This document shows, piece after piece, positions 32,945 through 42,290 of a stretch of DNA of 64,000 nt. The number at the start of each line of letters is the position of its first letter. The first letter of the stretch is position 1. The notes under the pieces are model-generated. The model did not search any database. It saw nothing but the letters and a program-made list of their open reading frames with translations, and had not been told where the DNA came from. The DNA comes from Streptomyces filamentosus (GTDB lineage: Bacteria; Actinomycetota; Actinomycetes; Streptomycetales; Streptomycetaceae), in assembly GCF_014654895.1 (NCBI RefSeq), contig NZ_BNBE01000001.1, forward strand, positions 2,455,001-2,519,000. The letters run 5' to 3'. Made by a program: the position numbers and the translations under genes.

Positions 32945-34368
32945 GCGCCACTCCTGTAAGGGTCGTCGTACCGTTCGTTCTTCGAGGGGCCGGGCCCCTG
33001 GGGGTCCGGGAAGGCGAGCCCGATGATCCTCCGCCAGTTCAGCGGCGGGGGCGGCGGAGCCACTCCGGGGCGGCTCCTCGGCACCAGGACGCGCAGGGCG
33101 CGGGGCCGCAGTTCGCAGACGACGGGGGCGGGCAGGACGAGCGCCTCGCCGTCCACGGCCACCGAGACGGCCCGGTCCGCCTTCCGCACGCCGGTGTTGG
33201 TGACTCCCCCGTGGACTTCGACGCGCCGGGCGGTCAGGACGTTGAGCCCGGACGCCTGGGTGCCCAGCACCACCAGTTCGGCGGCCTGTGCCGCGCCGTC
33301 CACCCGGATGCCGATCACGCCGAGCCGGCCGCTGTCGAGCCGGACCCGGTGCCCGGCGCCGGCGCTGAACAGGTCGGGCGCGGCGTACGGGTTGTTGCTG
33401 ACCAGCACCGCCTGCTGGCCCGGCAGCGGCGTGCTGTCCGCGGTGGCGTCGAGCCGGTCGCCCTGCCCGCCCTGGAGGAGGTCGGGCAGCGCGTCCAGCG
33501 CGGTCTCCGCCTTGGCGTCGCGGTACTCGGGGCGCCGCACGACGTCCGCGTACACGCCGAAGGAGACGGTGTTGACGAAGGGCCGGCCGGAGACCGTGCC
33601 GAGGTCGACCCGCAGCTCCTCCCCGTCGGTGAGCGCGTCCAGGCAGCGCGCGGGGTCGTCGCGGTCGAGGCCGAGGTCCATGGCGAAGTGGTTGCGGGTG
33701 CCGGCCGAGATCACCAGGAAGGGCAGGTCGTGCTCGGCGGCGACCGCGGCGACCAGCGCCTGGGTGCCGTCGCCGCCCGCGACGCCGAGGAGGTCGGCGC
33801 CCCCGGCGACGGCCTCGCGGGCCAGCGCCTCGACGTCGGCGGGGGCGGACGGGTCGAGCAGGACGACCCGGGCGCCCAGCCGCTCCGCCTTCGCGGCCAG
33901 GCCGAACCGCTCGACCTTCCCGCCGCCGGACTTCGGGTTCATGATCAGCACCGGCCGCCGGGGCCGGACGGCCGGTTCCGCGCGGGCGGGTCCCGGCGCG
34001 GGCTCGCCCGGTCTGCGCAGCGCCTCCCGGCCGCAGCCGAGGGCGGTGCCCCACAGGGCGAGCGCGCTCAGGGCGTAGAGCCACAGTCCGCCGACGACGT
34101 ACAGCGCGAGGACGGCGACGGGCGCGCCGAACAGGAGGAGGCCGCCGAGGATCCGCACGGTCCCCCGGTGCGCGAGGAACCACCAGAGTCCGGCCGCCGC
34201 GGCGACCAGCCCGGCGAGTCCGCCGAGGAGGACGTAGAGTCCCCCGCCGCCCAGGGCGAACAGCAGCACGACCACGGCGGCGCCGGCCGCGCCGAGCGCC
34301 GTCCTCGCCAGTCCGCGCGTGACCGCCCCCACGTCGCCCGCACCCCATCGGTACGCCGATCCCGTCAC
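32941..34368 (-). CDS. diacylglycerol/lipid kinase family protein
   Basis: A 475-residue protein. The N-terminal about 110 residues carry about four membrane helices. The rest is a DAGK catalytic fold with LIMNPKSGGGKVERF, LGVAGGDGTQALVAA and VISAGTRNHFAMDLGL. It phosphorylates a membrane lipid such as diacylglycerol. GTG 34368 has GGAGG 8 nt upstream; GTG 34323 is an alternative. It shares an ATGA overlap with the PAP2 gene, forming a two-gene operon. Confidence 0.88.
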   Translation of the reverse strand: MTGSAYRWGAGDVGAVTRGLARTALGAAGAAVVVLLFALGGGGLYVLLGGLAGLVAAAAGLWWFLAHRGTVRILGGLLLFGAPVAVLALYVVGGLWLYALSALALWGTALGCGREALRRPGEPAPGPARAEPAVRPRRPVLIMNPKSGGGKVERFGLAAKAERLGARVVLLDPSAPADVEALAREAVAGGADLLGVAGGDGTQALVAAVAAEHDLPFLVISAGTRNHFAMDLGLDRDDPARCLDALTDGEELRVDLGTVSGRPFVNTVSFGVYADVVRRPEYRDAKAETALDALPDLLQGGQGDRLDATADSTPLPGQQAVLVSNNPYAAPDLFSAGAGHRVRLDSGRLGVIGIRVDGAAQAAELVVLGTQASGLNVLTARRVEVHGGVTNTGVRKADRAVSVAVDGEALVLPAPVVCELRPRALRVLVPRSRPGVAPPPPPLNWRRIIGLAFPDPQGPGPSKNERYDDPYRSGA

Positions 34369-34626
34369 CGACCCCACCTCCACGTTCTCAGGTTCTCCCA
34401 CCCTCTCCCGGGCGACTTCGCGGAAGGAGCCATTCGACGGAGCGGGGCGTTCAGCCCGTGGGAAAGATCCTGTCCTCGAGGCTCGGAACCATATGCGTTC
34501 GGAAAGAAATATTTCCTCTCCGCCCTCGTGGGCCCCTCCGCCTCGTTCGTCACGGGGCGGTCCGTCCACGTCGACGGCGGCCGACCGCTCCACTGGGACC
34601 GTCGACAAGCAAGGAGACGAACCGAA
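34369..34626. other. gap between lipid-kinase and NUDIX genes
   Basis: The gap contains the AT-rich block GGAAAGAAATATTTCC at 34501-34516, whose core GAAATATTTC (34506-34515) is a perfect palindrome, unusual in this composition. It is a possible operator or promoter for one of the divergent genes. No gene is supported. Confidence 0.4.
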
Positions 34627-35052
34627 ATGACCGAACGAGTCCGCGCCGTCCTCGTCACCCCCGACGACACGATGCTGGTCATCCGCCGCACCCGGCCCGG
34701 CATCCCCGAGTACTGGGTCCTGCCCGGCGGCGGCGTCGAACCCGGCGACGCCTCCCGGGAGGCCGCCCTCCACCGCGAGATCCACGAGGAGATCGCGGGG
34801 AAGGCCGACATCGTCCGCCTCCTCCACACGATGGAGTCCGACGACGAACGCCAGTTCTTCTACCTCGCCCGCATCGCCACCTGGTCCTTCGACGACCGCA
34901 CCGGTCCCGAGTTCAGCGCCGAGGGCCGCGGCGCCTACGCGCTGGAGGAGATCCCTCTGACCCCGGAGGGGCTCGACGGCATCGCCCTCAGGCCCGAGGA
35001 GATCGCCCACGTCCTGCGGGAGGCCGTCAGCGCCGGAAGCCTCGGACCGTGA
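34627..35052 (+). CDS. NUDIX hydrolase
   Basis: A 141-residue protein with a complete Nudix box: G-x5-E at GGVEPGDASRE, then REIHEEI at about residues 55-61. It hydrolyses a nucleoside diphosphate linked to another group; the substrate is not predictable. ATG 34627 has AAGGAGAC about 12 nt upstream. It converges on tRNA-Lys across a shared bidirectional terminator. Confidence 0.92.
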   Translation: MTERVRAVLVTPDDTMLVIRRTRPGIPEYWVLPGGGVEPGDASREAALHREIHEEIAGKADIVRLLHTMESDDERQFFYLARIATWSFDDRTGPEFSAEGRGAYALEEIPLTPEGLDGIALRPEEIAHVLREAVSAGSLGP

Positions 35053-35098
35053 GCCGGCCGGGAAACCGACAGGCCCCCGAACGGGCCCCGGGAACGAC

Positions 35099-35137
35099 GG
35101 AAGCGCCCCGCCCGGAGGATCCGGGCGGGGCGCTTCC
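35099..35137. terminator. bidirectional terminator between NUDIX and tRNA-Lys
   Basis: A perfect 17-bp stem (35099-35115 with 35121-35137) with loop AGGAT, between convergent units. Confidence 0.85.
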
Positions 35138-35144
35138 GGTGCCG

Positions 35145-35217
35145 TAGGCCGTGTGGGACTCGAACCCACAACCAATGGATTAAAAGTCCACTGCTCTGCC
35201 AATTGAGCTAACGGCCC
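35145..35217 (-). tRNA. tRNA-Lys (TTT)
   Basis: A 73-nt cloverleaf. The anticodon loop CTTTTAA gives TTT. The acceptor stem has a G1-T72 wobble, and CCA is not encoded. Confidence 0.95.
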
Positions 35218-35280
35218 GTGTGCGAGCACACCGTGCAGCATAGCCCGCCGGGCCCCCGGAACCGATCGGGTATCGGCTTT

Positions 35281-35322
35281 CCCGCCGTGCCGTGCCCCGC
35301 CCCCGGGGCACGGCACGGCGGG
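35281..35322 (-). terminator. strong hairpin after the FG-GAP gene
   Basis: A perfect 19-bp stem with a CCCC loop, 13 bp beyond the stop of the minus-strand gene. Confidence 0.8.
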
Positions 35323-35334
35323 CTGGGGGTGGGG

Positions 35335-38300
35335 TCAGGACAGGGAGCGGTAGGTGTTCCAGCCGCCCTGGCCGATGACGACGCGGTCGGCGTAGAGGCC
35401 GTTGCCGCGGCCGGTGTAGGCGTAGAGGCGGCCGGTGGTGTCGCGGGCGAGGAGGTCGGCGATGCCGTCGCCGGAGAGGTCGCCGGTGCCGAGGACGGCG
35501 GTGTAGCCCTGCCAGCCGCCGCCGATCCGGACCCGGGCGGTGACGCCGCCGGTGGCGGTGCCGTAGTAGCGCCACAGCACGCCGGCGGAGTCGATGCCCA
35601 GGAGGTCGCCGCGGCCGTCGCGGTTGAGGTCGCCGGCGCCGGTGAGCTTCTTGTACAGCTTCCAGTCGGTGCCGATCCGCACCCGGGACGTCAGCCGGTG
35701 GGTGGCGGTCCCGCCGTAGAAGTACACGTCGCCCGTGGTGGTCTGGCGGGCGATCAGGTCGGCGTAGCCGTCGCCGTTCACGTCGCCGGACGAGGTCAGC
35801 ACGTCGTACTGGCCCCAGCCGGAGCCCACGGAGGTGTACGGCGACGAGGCCGTCACCACCTTGCCGCAGCCCGGCCGGTAGGCCCGCAGCTCGCCGCCCA
35901 CGCGGGCGAGGACGTCGGCGCAGCCGTCGCCGTTCACGTCGCCGAAGGGCACGAGGACGGTGCCGGCGGGGAAGGCCGCGCCGGAGCCGGGGATCCGGGC
36001 CGACAGGTGGCTGTCGTAGCCGGTGCCGCGGTACATCGAGACGGCTCCGGCGGCGTCCGTGGCCAGCAGGTCGGCCTGGGCGTCGTTGCCGGCGAGGTCA
36101 CGCCAGGCGGGCTGCCCGCCGGTGACCGCGATCCGACCGGAGGCGCGCAGGTCCTGGCCCTTGCCGTCGGCCGTGCCGGCCCTCAGCTCCCACTCGTAGG
36201 GCCCGTTCGGCACGGTCTTCCCCGCGGCCGTCCGGCCGTCCCAGGTGACGTCGATCCGCCCCCGGGTCTCGTTCGCCCGGAAGGTCCGCACGGTCTTCCC
36301 GCTGTACTGCTCCCGGACCGTCACCTCGTGGTACGAGGCGGGCTTCGACAGCGTCCAGTACGCCTTCCAGGCCGCCGGCAGCCGCAGCGACGCGGGCGCG
36401 GAGGAGGAGGGCGCGGTCAGGTCGGAGGTGGGGACTCCGGGCCAGACGGCGTGGACGAGGCCGTCGATCCCCAGGTGGGCGACGGGGCCGCCGAAGCGGT
36501 CCACCGCGAAGCCCTCGCGGCGGGGTCCGGTGACGTACGCGGCGGGGCCCGGGACGAAGCGGGTGGGCGTGCCGGTGTGGAAGTCGGTGACGTGGAGCGT
36601 GAAGGTTCCGGGCGTCGAGTCCCGGTCCGCGTAGTAACCGTCGCCGAGGAGACCGCCGGTGGCCGCCTTCCCGGTCAGGTCGATCACCGCCGCGGTGGGC
36701 CTGCGGAGGTCGACGACGCCGTGGGTGAAGGAGGAGGCGCACTTCCAGTAGAGCCAGCGGCCGGCCGCGAGCTGGTACTCCTCCGCCGCGCACGGGATCC
36801 GCGTGCTGAGCTTGCCGAGGTCCTTGCCGGTGGCGAGGTCCGTCCGGGCGACCTCGCCGGCGACCGCGGTGGCGGAGAAGAGGGTGTCGCCCCAGACGGC
36901 GGCCGCCGTGCTCGCCCGGTCCTGGACGATCACCGGCTTGCCGGGCGCCGCGTCCAGGTCCAGGACGAGGGTCCGGCCACCCGTCCGGAAGGCCACCCAG
37001 CGGCCGAAGACGTCGGCGACGGCGCCCTGCGTCTTCCCGGTGGAGATCCGGGTCAGCTTCCCGTCGGAGGTGCGGGACACCACTTCCAGCGGCTCGTAGT
37101 GGTCGGCGCGGGCGAGGTGGACGGTGCGCCCGTCGCCGCTGTCGAAGAGGGGGGTCGTGCGCTCCAGGAGCACCGGTGCCGAAGGCAGCCGGACCGGCGC
37201 GGACTGCCCGGTGTGCAGGGGTCCGACCGGCAGCGTCCGCGCCGAGAAGCCGGTTCCCTTCGTCCCGCCGGTCTCCAGGGTGGAGAGCCGGCCGGAGCCG
37301 AGCGCGAGGGACTCGGTGGTGACGGCCACCGGTGCGACGGGCGGCGCGAGCTTCTCCAGGAAGGGGTTGCCGGCCTTGTCGAGCACCACCTTGAGCAGGG
37401 ACCAGTCGGTGGCGCCCGCGCCGCCGACGACGGCCACGCCGTCACGGCTCCCGCCGTCCCCCGCGACCTGGTTGAGCTCGCCCTCGGACTTCTCCAGCAG
37501 GGTGACCGAACGGCCGTCGGGGTGGAGCGCGACGACCGCGCGCCGCAGGACCGGGTCCGCGCCCTCGGTCTTGCCGGAGACGACGACCCAGTCGCCGACG
37601 ACGCCGATCCGGTAGCGGTCCTCCAGCGTCCCGGGCAGCGGGAAGGTCCGGTCGGCGACGGCGCCGGTGCGGTCCCGGAGGTGGACGGTGCGGCCCCGGT
37701 CCACCCAGGCGAGCCGGTCGGCGGTGAGCACCACGGGCGCGGAGGAGCTGCCGGAGTTCGTCACGGCCGCGCCCTCGATCACCGACAGCCGGGCGGTGGC
37801 GAGGTCGAGGAGGGCGAGCCCCTCGTCGCCGGAGAGGTCCCCGACGCGCCCGAAGCGGACCACCACGTGGCCGGAGTCGCCCGCCACGAGGGCGGTGCTC
37901 CCCGGGTCCGCGTCGGCGGGCCAGCCTGTGACCCGGGTCGCCGGGGCGGCGGGGTCGGCGGCGGACACCAGCGAGTAGCCGGTGGCGTCCCGGAGGACGA
38001 GCCGGTCGCCGAAGAGGGCGACGTACTGGGCGCCGGCCGGCACCGTGAACGGCTTCTCCGCCCCGGTGGCGAGGTTCCGGACGGTGCCCGTGGTGGAGCG
38101 GTCGAGCCCCACGGGCACGTACCGGCCGCCGATCCCGGCCGCGCCGAAGAGCGGCGACGCCGTCCCGAGCTCGATGCTCTCCCCCGTCGCGAAGTCCGTC
38201 CACATCAGGGGGTCGTCGTCGTGGTCGACGGCGTCCTCGGTGGCGTGCGCGTAGCCGTTCGCCGAGACGGAGGTGACGACCTCGGCCCGGGGCACCGCCC

Positions 38301-38451
38301 GCCAGTCGGGGGCGATGTCGATCCGGTCGACGGTCACGACCGGGTCGGCCGCCGCGGCGGGAGCGGCCAGCGAGGCGCTCGTGGCCACCAGGACGGCGGC
38401 GAGCAGGACGGCGCGCGCGCGGGTCCGCCGCGCGGGTGCGGTACGAGACAA
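35335..38451 (-). CDS. large secreted FG-GAP/VCBS-repeat protein
   Basis: A 1038-residue exported protein. A signal peptide (RRTRARAVLLAAVLVATSAS, cut after an Ala-rich stretch) leads a beta-propeller-like region of several hundred residues. A FlgD-like Ig segment follows (TVPNGPYEWELRAGTADGKG), and the C-terminal 250 residues hold FG-GAP calcium-binding repeats such as GDVNGDGCADVLAR and GDVNGDGYADLIAR. Such proteins act in the cell envelope or extracellularly. The function is unknown; there is no catalytic motif. TTG 38451 is preferred because GGAGGGG precedes it and the signal peptide then has normal length. ATG 38478 would add nine residues. Confidence 0.82.
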   Translation of the reverse strand: MSRTAPARRTRARAVLLAAVLVATSASLAAPAAAADPVVTVDRIDIAPDWRAVPRAEVVTSVSANGYAHATEDAVDHDDDPLMWTDFATGESIELGTASPLFGAAGIGGRYVPVGLDRSTTGTVRNLATGAEKPFTVPAGAQYVALFGDRLVLRDATGYSLVSAADPAAPATRVTGWPADADPGSTALVAGDSGHVVVRFGRVGDLSGDEGLALLDLATARLSVIEGAAVTNSGSSSAPVVLTADRLAWVDRGRTVHLRDRTGAVADRTFPLPGTLEDRYRIGVVGDWVVVSGKTEGADPVLRRAVVALHPDGRSVTLLEKSEGELNQVAGDGGSRDGVAVVGGAGATDWSLLKVVLDKAGNPFLEKLAPPVAPVAVTTESLALGSGRLSTLETGGTKGTGFSARTLPVGPLHTGQSAPVRLPSAPVLLERTTPLFDSGDGRTVHLARADHYEPLEVVSRTSDGKLTRISTGKTQGAVADVFGRWVAFRTGGRTLVLDLDAAPGKPVIVQDRASTAAAVWGDTLFSATAVAGEVARTDLATGKDLGKLSTRIPCAAEEYQLAAGRWLYWKCASSFTHGVVDLRRPTAAVIDLTGKAATGGLLGDGYYADRDSTPGTFTLHVTDFHTGTPTRFVPGPAAYVTGPRREGFAVDRFGGPVAHLGIDGLVHAVWPGVPTSDLTAPSSSAPASLRLPAAWKAYWTLSKPASYHEVTVREQYSGKTVRTFRANETRGRIDVTWDGRTAAGKTVPNGPYEWELRAGTADGKGQDLRASGRIAVTGGQPAWRDLAGNDAQADLLATDAAGAVSMYRGTGYDSHLSARIPGSGAAFPAGTVLVPFGDVNGDGCADVLARVGGELRAYRPGCGKVVTASSPYTSVGSGWGQYDVLTSSGDVNGDGYADLIARQTTTGDVYFYGGTATHRLTSRVRIGTDWKLYKKLTGAGDLNRDGRGDLLGIDSAGVLWRYYGTATGGVTARVRIGGGWQGYTAVLGTGDLSGDGIADLLARDTTGRLYAYTGRGNGLYADRVVIGQGGWNTYRSLS

Positions 38452-38569
38452 GAGGGCCCCTCCCCGGGGGTGGTCCATCGGTACGGCGGGCGGCCGGACG
38501 CGCGTGCGTCACACGTGCCCCCGTACGAGACCGGTCTGCCCCCGGGATGGTTGTACGCCGGACACGACG

Positions 38570-38600
38570 AACCCCCGTGACAGCGGGTGTCACGGGGGTT
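38570..38600 (-). terminator. terminator of the DEAD-box helicase gene
   Basis: A perfect 13-bp stem, AACCCCCGTGACA and its complement, with loop GCGGG. It lies 35 bp past the helicase stop. Confidence 0.75.
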
Positions 38601-38635
38601 GGTCGTACGCGTCAGGTCACGCGGCGCGGCCGGTG

Positions 38636-40927
38636 TCAGCCGTTGCGCTTCCAGCGGGGCTTGTCGTCGCGGCGGCCGAAGGAGGAACCGGAGCCGGAGC
38701 CGGACGGACGGTGGTCGTCGCGGCGGAAGCCGCCGGACGGGCGGTCGTCGCGGCGGAAGCCGCCCGAGGGACGGTCGTCGCGGCGGTCGCGGTTGAACGG
38801 ACGGTCGTTGTCCCGGCGGAAGCCGCCGGACGGACGGTCGTCGCGGCGGAAGCCACCGGAGGGACGGTCGTCGCGGCGGAAGCCGCCACGGTCGCCACCG
38901 CGCTCGCCGCCACGGTCGTCACGGTCACGGAACGACGGACGGTCGTTGTCCCGGCGGAAGCCGCCGGACGGGCGGTCGTCGCGGCGGAAGCCGCCCGAGG
39001 GACGGTCGTTGTCGCGGCGGAAGCCGCCGCGGTCGCCACCGCGGTCGTCACGGTCACGGAACGACGGACGGTCGTTGTCCCGGCGGAAACCACCACGGTC
39101 GCCGCCACGGTCGTCACGGTCACGGAACGACGGACGGTCGTTGTCCCGGCGGAAACCACCACGGTCGCCGCCACGGTCGTCACGGTCACGGAACGACGGA
39201 CGGTCGTTGTCCCGGCGGAAACCACCGGACGGACGGTCGTTGTCGCGGCGGAAGCCGCCACGGTCGCCACCGCGGTCGCGGCGCTCGTAGTTGCCCCGCT
39301 CGTCGCGGGACGGACGCTCCTCGCGGCGCTGCTCCTCGCGGGCGGCGCGCTCGGCGGCAGCGGCGGCGGCGGCGATCTCGGCCTCGGCGGCCTCGGCGAC
39401 GGCGGCCACCGCGGTCTCCGGGTCCTCACCGCGCTCGCGGGCGGCCTGGGCGACGAGGCGGTCGGCCTCCTCGCGGAGCTCGACGGCGCGGCGCTGGAGG
39501 CGCTCCAGCTGCTTGGTCAGGTCGACGACCTCGCGCTCGGCCTGCTTGGCCGAGTTGTTCGCCGAGTCGGCTTGGACCTCGGTCAGCGAACGGGCGCCGG
39601 TGATCTCGGCGACCTCGGGGTCGAAGGCGCCGGCGCCGCCGACGATGTGGCGCGAGGCGTCGACGCCCGCGTCCTCCATGAGGCGGAAGATCTGGCGGCG
39701 CTGGTGCGGCAGGGCCAGGGAGACCACGACGCCGGAGCGGCCGGCGCGGGCGGTGCGGCCCGAGCGGTGCAGGTAGTCCTTGTGGTCGCCGGCCGGGTCC
39801 ACGTTGAGGACCAGGTCGATGCCGTCGACGTGGATGCCTCGGGCGGCGACGTCGGTGGCGACGAGGACGTTGACGTAACCGTCCTTGAAGTCGGCGAGCG
39901 TACGGGTACGGGCGCCCTGGGTCATGCCGCCGTGCAGCGCGTCGGCCTTCACGCCGGACTCGCGCAGCTGCTCGGCGACGCGGTCGGCACCGAGCTGGGT
40001 GCGGACGAAGATGATGGTGCGGCCCTTGCGGGCGGCGATGGCGGCGGTGACCGGGGCCTTGTCCTTCGGCTTCACGACGAGGACGTGGTGGGTCATGGTC
40101 GTGACGGCACCGGCGGACGGGTCGACCTCGTGGGTGACCGGGTTCACCAGGTAGCGCTTGACCAGGCTGTCGATCTCGTTCTCCAGCGTGGCGGAGAAGA
40201 GGAGGCGCTGGCCGCCGGCCGGGACCTGGTCGAGCAGCTCGGTGACCTCGGGCAGGAAGCCCAGGTCGGCCATCTGGTCGGCCTCGTCGAGGACGGCGAT
40301 CTGGACCTGCTCCAGGGAGCAGGCGCCGCGGTTGATGATGTCGCGCAGACGGCCCGGGGTGGCGACGAGGATGTCGACGCCGCGCTCAAGGGCGTAGATC
40401 TGGTTGCCCATCGACGTGCCGCCGCAGACGACCTTCATCTTGAGGCCGAGGACGTCGCCGTAGGGCTGGAGGGCGTCCGCGACCTGCATCGCGAGCTCAC
40501 GGGTCGGGGTGAGGATGACGCCGCGGGGCTTCTTCTTCTCGGTCTGGCCGCCGGCCAGGGTGGCGAGCAGCGGGAGGCCGAAGGAGAGGGTCTTGCCGGA
40601 GCCGGTGCGGCCGCGGCCCAGGATGTCCTTGCCGGCCAGGGCGTCCGGGATGGTCGCGGCCTGGATCGGGAAGGGGCTGGTCACGCCGTTCTGCGCGAGC
40701 TTGCGGACGACGCCCTCGGGCAGGCCCAGGTCGCCGAAGGTGATGCCGGGGGCCTCGTCGGCCTCCTCGGCGTCGTCGATGTCGTCGGCGCCGTCCTCGA
40801 CCTCGTCGGTCAGGTCGGCGGCGTCATCGGTGATCTCGGCGTCGTCGGACAGCTCGACGATCTCGACGATCTCGGTGATCTCGTCGTTCTCGGGCATGAC
40901 GGCGTGGTCAGAATGAGAAATGGACAT
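38636..40927 (-). CDS. DEAD-box RNA helicase with RGG-repeat tail
   Basis: A 763-residue helicase. An acidic N-terminus of about 60 residues precedes the RecA core: Walker A GRGRTGSGKT, PTRELAMQ, DEAD in AVLDEADQMADLGF, SAT, and the C-lobe HRSGRTARAG. A charged helix at about 500-560 follows, then about 200 residues of tandem Arg/Gly/Asp repeats (for example FRDRDDRGGDRGG and FRRDNDRPSGG). It probably unwinds structured mRNA or acts in ribosome assembly and cold adaptation. The tail should bind RNA or phase-separate. The start is ATG 40927, with GGAAGG 12 nt upstream. ATG 40897 is an alternative. Confidence 0.93.
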   Translation of the reverse strand: MSISHSDHAVMPENDEITEIVEIVELSDDAEITDDAADLTDEVEDGADDIDDAEEADEAPGITFGDLGLPEGVVRKLAQNGVTSPFPIQAATIPDALAGKDILGRGRTGSGKTLSFGLPLLATLAGGQTEKKKPRGVILTPTRELAMQVADALQPYGDVLGLKMKVVCGGTSMGNQIYALERGVDILVATPGRLRDIINRGACSLEQVQIAVLDEADQMADLGFLPEVTELLDQVPAGGQRLLFSATLENEIDSLVKRYLVNPVTHEVDPSAGAVTTMTHHVLVVKPKDKAPVTAAIAARKGRTIIFVRTQLGADRVAEQLRESGVKADALHGGMTQGARTRTLADFKDGYVNVLVATDVAARGIHVDGIDLVLNVDPAGDHKDYLHRSGRTARAGRSGVVVSLALPHQRRQIFRLMEDAGVDASRHIVGGAGAFDPEVAEITGARSLTEVQADSANNSAKQAEREVVDLTKQLERLQRRAVELREEADRLVAQAARERGEDPETAVAAVAEAAEAEIAAAAAAAERAAREEQRREERPSRDERGNYERRDRGGDRGGFRRDNDRPSGGFRRDNDRPSFRDRDDRGGDRGGFRRDNDRPSFRDRDDRGGDRGGFRRDNDRPSFRDRDDRGGDRGGFRRDNDRPSGGFRRDDRPSGGFRRDNDRPSFRDRDDRGGERGGDRGGFRRDDRPSGGFRRDDRPSGGFRRDNDRPFNRDRRDDRPSGGFRRDDRPSGGFRRDDHRPSGSGSGSSFGRRDDKPRWKRNG
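38660..39290. repeat. tandem coding repeats of the helicase RGG tail
   Basis: Long near-identical DNA repeats (roughly 33-66 bp units, such as those covering 39040-39230) encode the Arg-Gly-Asp tail. Near-identity at synonymous sites points to recent amplification. Confidence 0.85.
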
Positions 40928-41228
40928 GCGAAATGCGAAACCTTCCGGAGTCTCGGCACGCGCCCGTCAACTCCGTGTTTCGCACAAGACCGCCTCTATG
41001 CGGTCAGCCACGGCAAGGGAGAGTACGCGCCAGTCGCGGCGCTCTTCGGTCGTGGCGCCGGGCAAATGGGATCAAACGATCTACCACCATACGCACTCCC
41101 CCCCGCCCAAGGCAAACCGAGCTGCGTCACACCGGTCCCGCCCCGGCGTCCTCCCCCCGATTCCACGCCGGTTCCACCCCGGTCCCGCGCGGGTTCCACC
41201 CCGGCCCTCCGCCCGCCCCGCTCCGTCT
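40928..41228. other. 301-bp gap upstream of the helicase gene
   Basis: The helicase promoter and leader must lie here. The half near 41150-41215 has short imperfect repeats of GGTTCCACCCCGG. No gene or recognisable riboswitch was seen. Confidence 0.5.
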
Positions 41229-41975
41229 TCACGCCGGGCTCATCTGCGGCGATGCCACCGGTTCGGTGGCGACCCCGGCGGCCCGCACCCCGCCCAGCTG
41301 GGTCGAGGGGCCCTCGGTCGGCGCGTCGGTCGGGTTCGAGGTCGGCTCGGGCGTGGGCTCCGGCGTCGGCTCCGGGGTGGGGGTGGGCTCCGGGGTCGGC
41401 TCCTGCGTGGGCTCCGGCGAGGGGGTGCCCCCGCCGCCGCCCGGCGCGCCCCCGGCCTCGCCGCCCGTCCCGCCCGTACCGCCTCCGGCTCCGCCCGCGT
41501 CCCCGCCGCCCGCACCGCCGCCGGCTCCGCCGGTCCCGCCCGTGTCCCCGCCGCCCGCGCCCCCGGCCGCGCCGTCCGTCCCCCCGTGGCCGCCCGCACC
41601 GCCGCCGGGCGTGGGGTGCGGCCGGGAGGGCACGAGGCCGCCCTCCTCGCCGGGCTCCATCGTCCTCGGGCCCGGGGAGGGGGAGCCGGAGGTGGAGGGC
41701 GAGCCGCCCGGCACCGGCGTCCCGCCGTCCTCGCCCGCCGGGCCGGGGCCGCCGGGACGGTCGTCGTACCCGCCGCCGGACGCGCTGCCACCGCCGTCCG
41801 GCTCCCCGGTGCCGCCGCCGTCCGGCTGGGCCGACGCGCCCGGCTTCCCCCCGGTCGCCCCCGGCGCGGGCCGGGCGCCCTCGTCGCTCACACTCATACA
41901 GCCGCTCAGGCCGGCGCACGCGGCGACCGCGAGGGCGGCGGCGGCCCATCGAACGCGGGTGGGCAAATGGCGCAC
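41229..41975 (-). CDS. Gly/Pro-rich lipoprotein of unknown function
   Basis: A 248-residue putative lipoprotein. The signal peptide ends in the lipobox LSGC. The rest is low complexity: Gly/Ala/Thr repeats (GGAGGGDTGGTGGAGGGAGG type) and then Pro-Glu-Pro-Thr repeats (EPTPEPTPTPEPTPEPTP). No catalytic domain is seen, and it may be a surface spacer. GTG 41975 has GGAGGTG 6 nt upstream, which supports a real gene despite the odd composition. It is on the same strand downstream of the small metallopeptidase gene, 315 bp away. Confidence 0.6.
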   Translation of the reverse strand: MRHLPTRVRWAAAALAVAACAGLSGCMSVSDEGARPAPGATGGKPGASAQPDGGGTGEPDGGGSASGGGYDDRPGGPGPAGEDGGTPVPGGSPSTSGSPSPGPRTMEPGEEGGLVPSRPHPTPGGGAGGHGGTDGAAGGAGGGDTGGTGGAGGGAGGGDAGGAGGGTGGTGGEAGGAPGGGGGTPSPEPTQEPTPEPTPTPEPTPEPTPEPTSNPTDAPTEGPSTQLGGVRAAGVATEPVASPQMSPA

Positions 41976-42290
41976 GGAGGCACCTCCAGGACACAAAAGG
42001 CGGGGAAGGAACGCGTCCCCCTGCCCAACTCCCCGGGCGTCACGGGGGACACGGCGCGACGGCCCCTTGTTCGACAGGAATCGGCCCCACGGACCGAAAA
42101 CCCCCGCCCGCCACTCCGGAACGCCCCCGCTCCGGAAGCCCGGCTCCTGAAGCCCCGCTCCGGAAGCCCCCGCCGCCCGCGCGGGTGTCACCCGCACCCG
42201 GCCCCGCCGGCCGTACGCACCCGAGCGCGTGCAGCCGCGCCCGCAGCAGACCCGTCAGCCGGTCCCGCCGCCCGCCCGCACCCGGCCCCG
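41976..42290. other. 315-bp gap with a duplicated gene tail
   Basis: It holds no supported gene. The part 42191-42238 is a diverged copy of 42275-42318, which spans the 3' end of the metallopeptidase gene. Confidence 0.6.

Noticed and set aside
29679..32951. Minus-strand open frame of about 1090 codons over the ECF41 and PdxR/MocR genes
   Set aside because: It is in another frame to clear sigma-factor and aminotransferase-regulator domains, and its product is Arg/Pro-rich noise.
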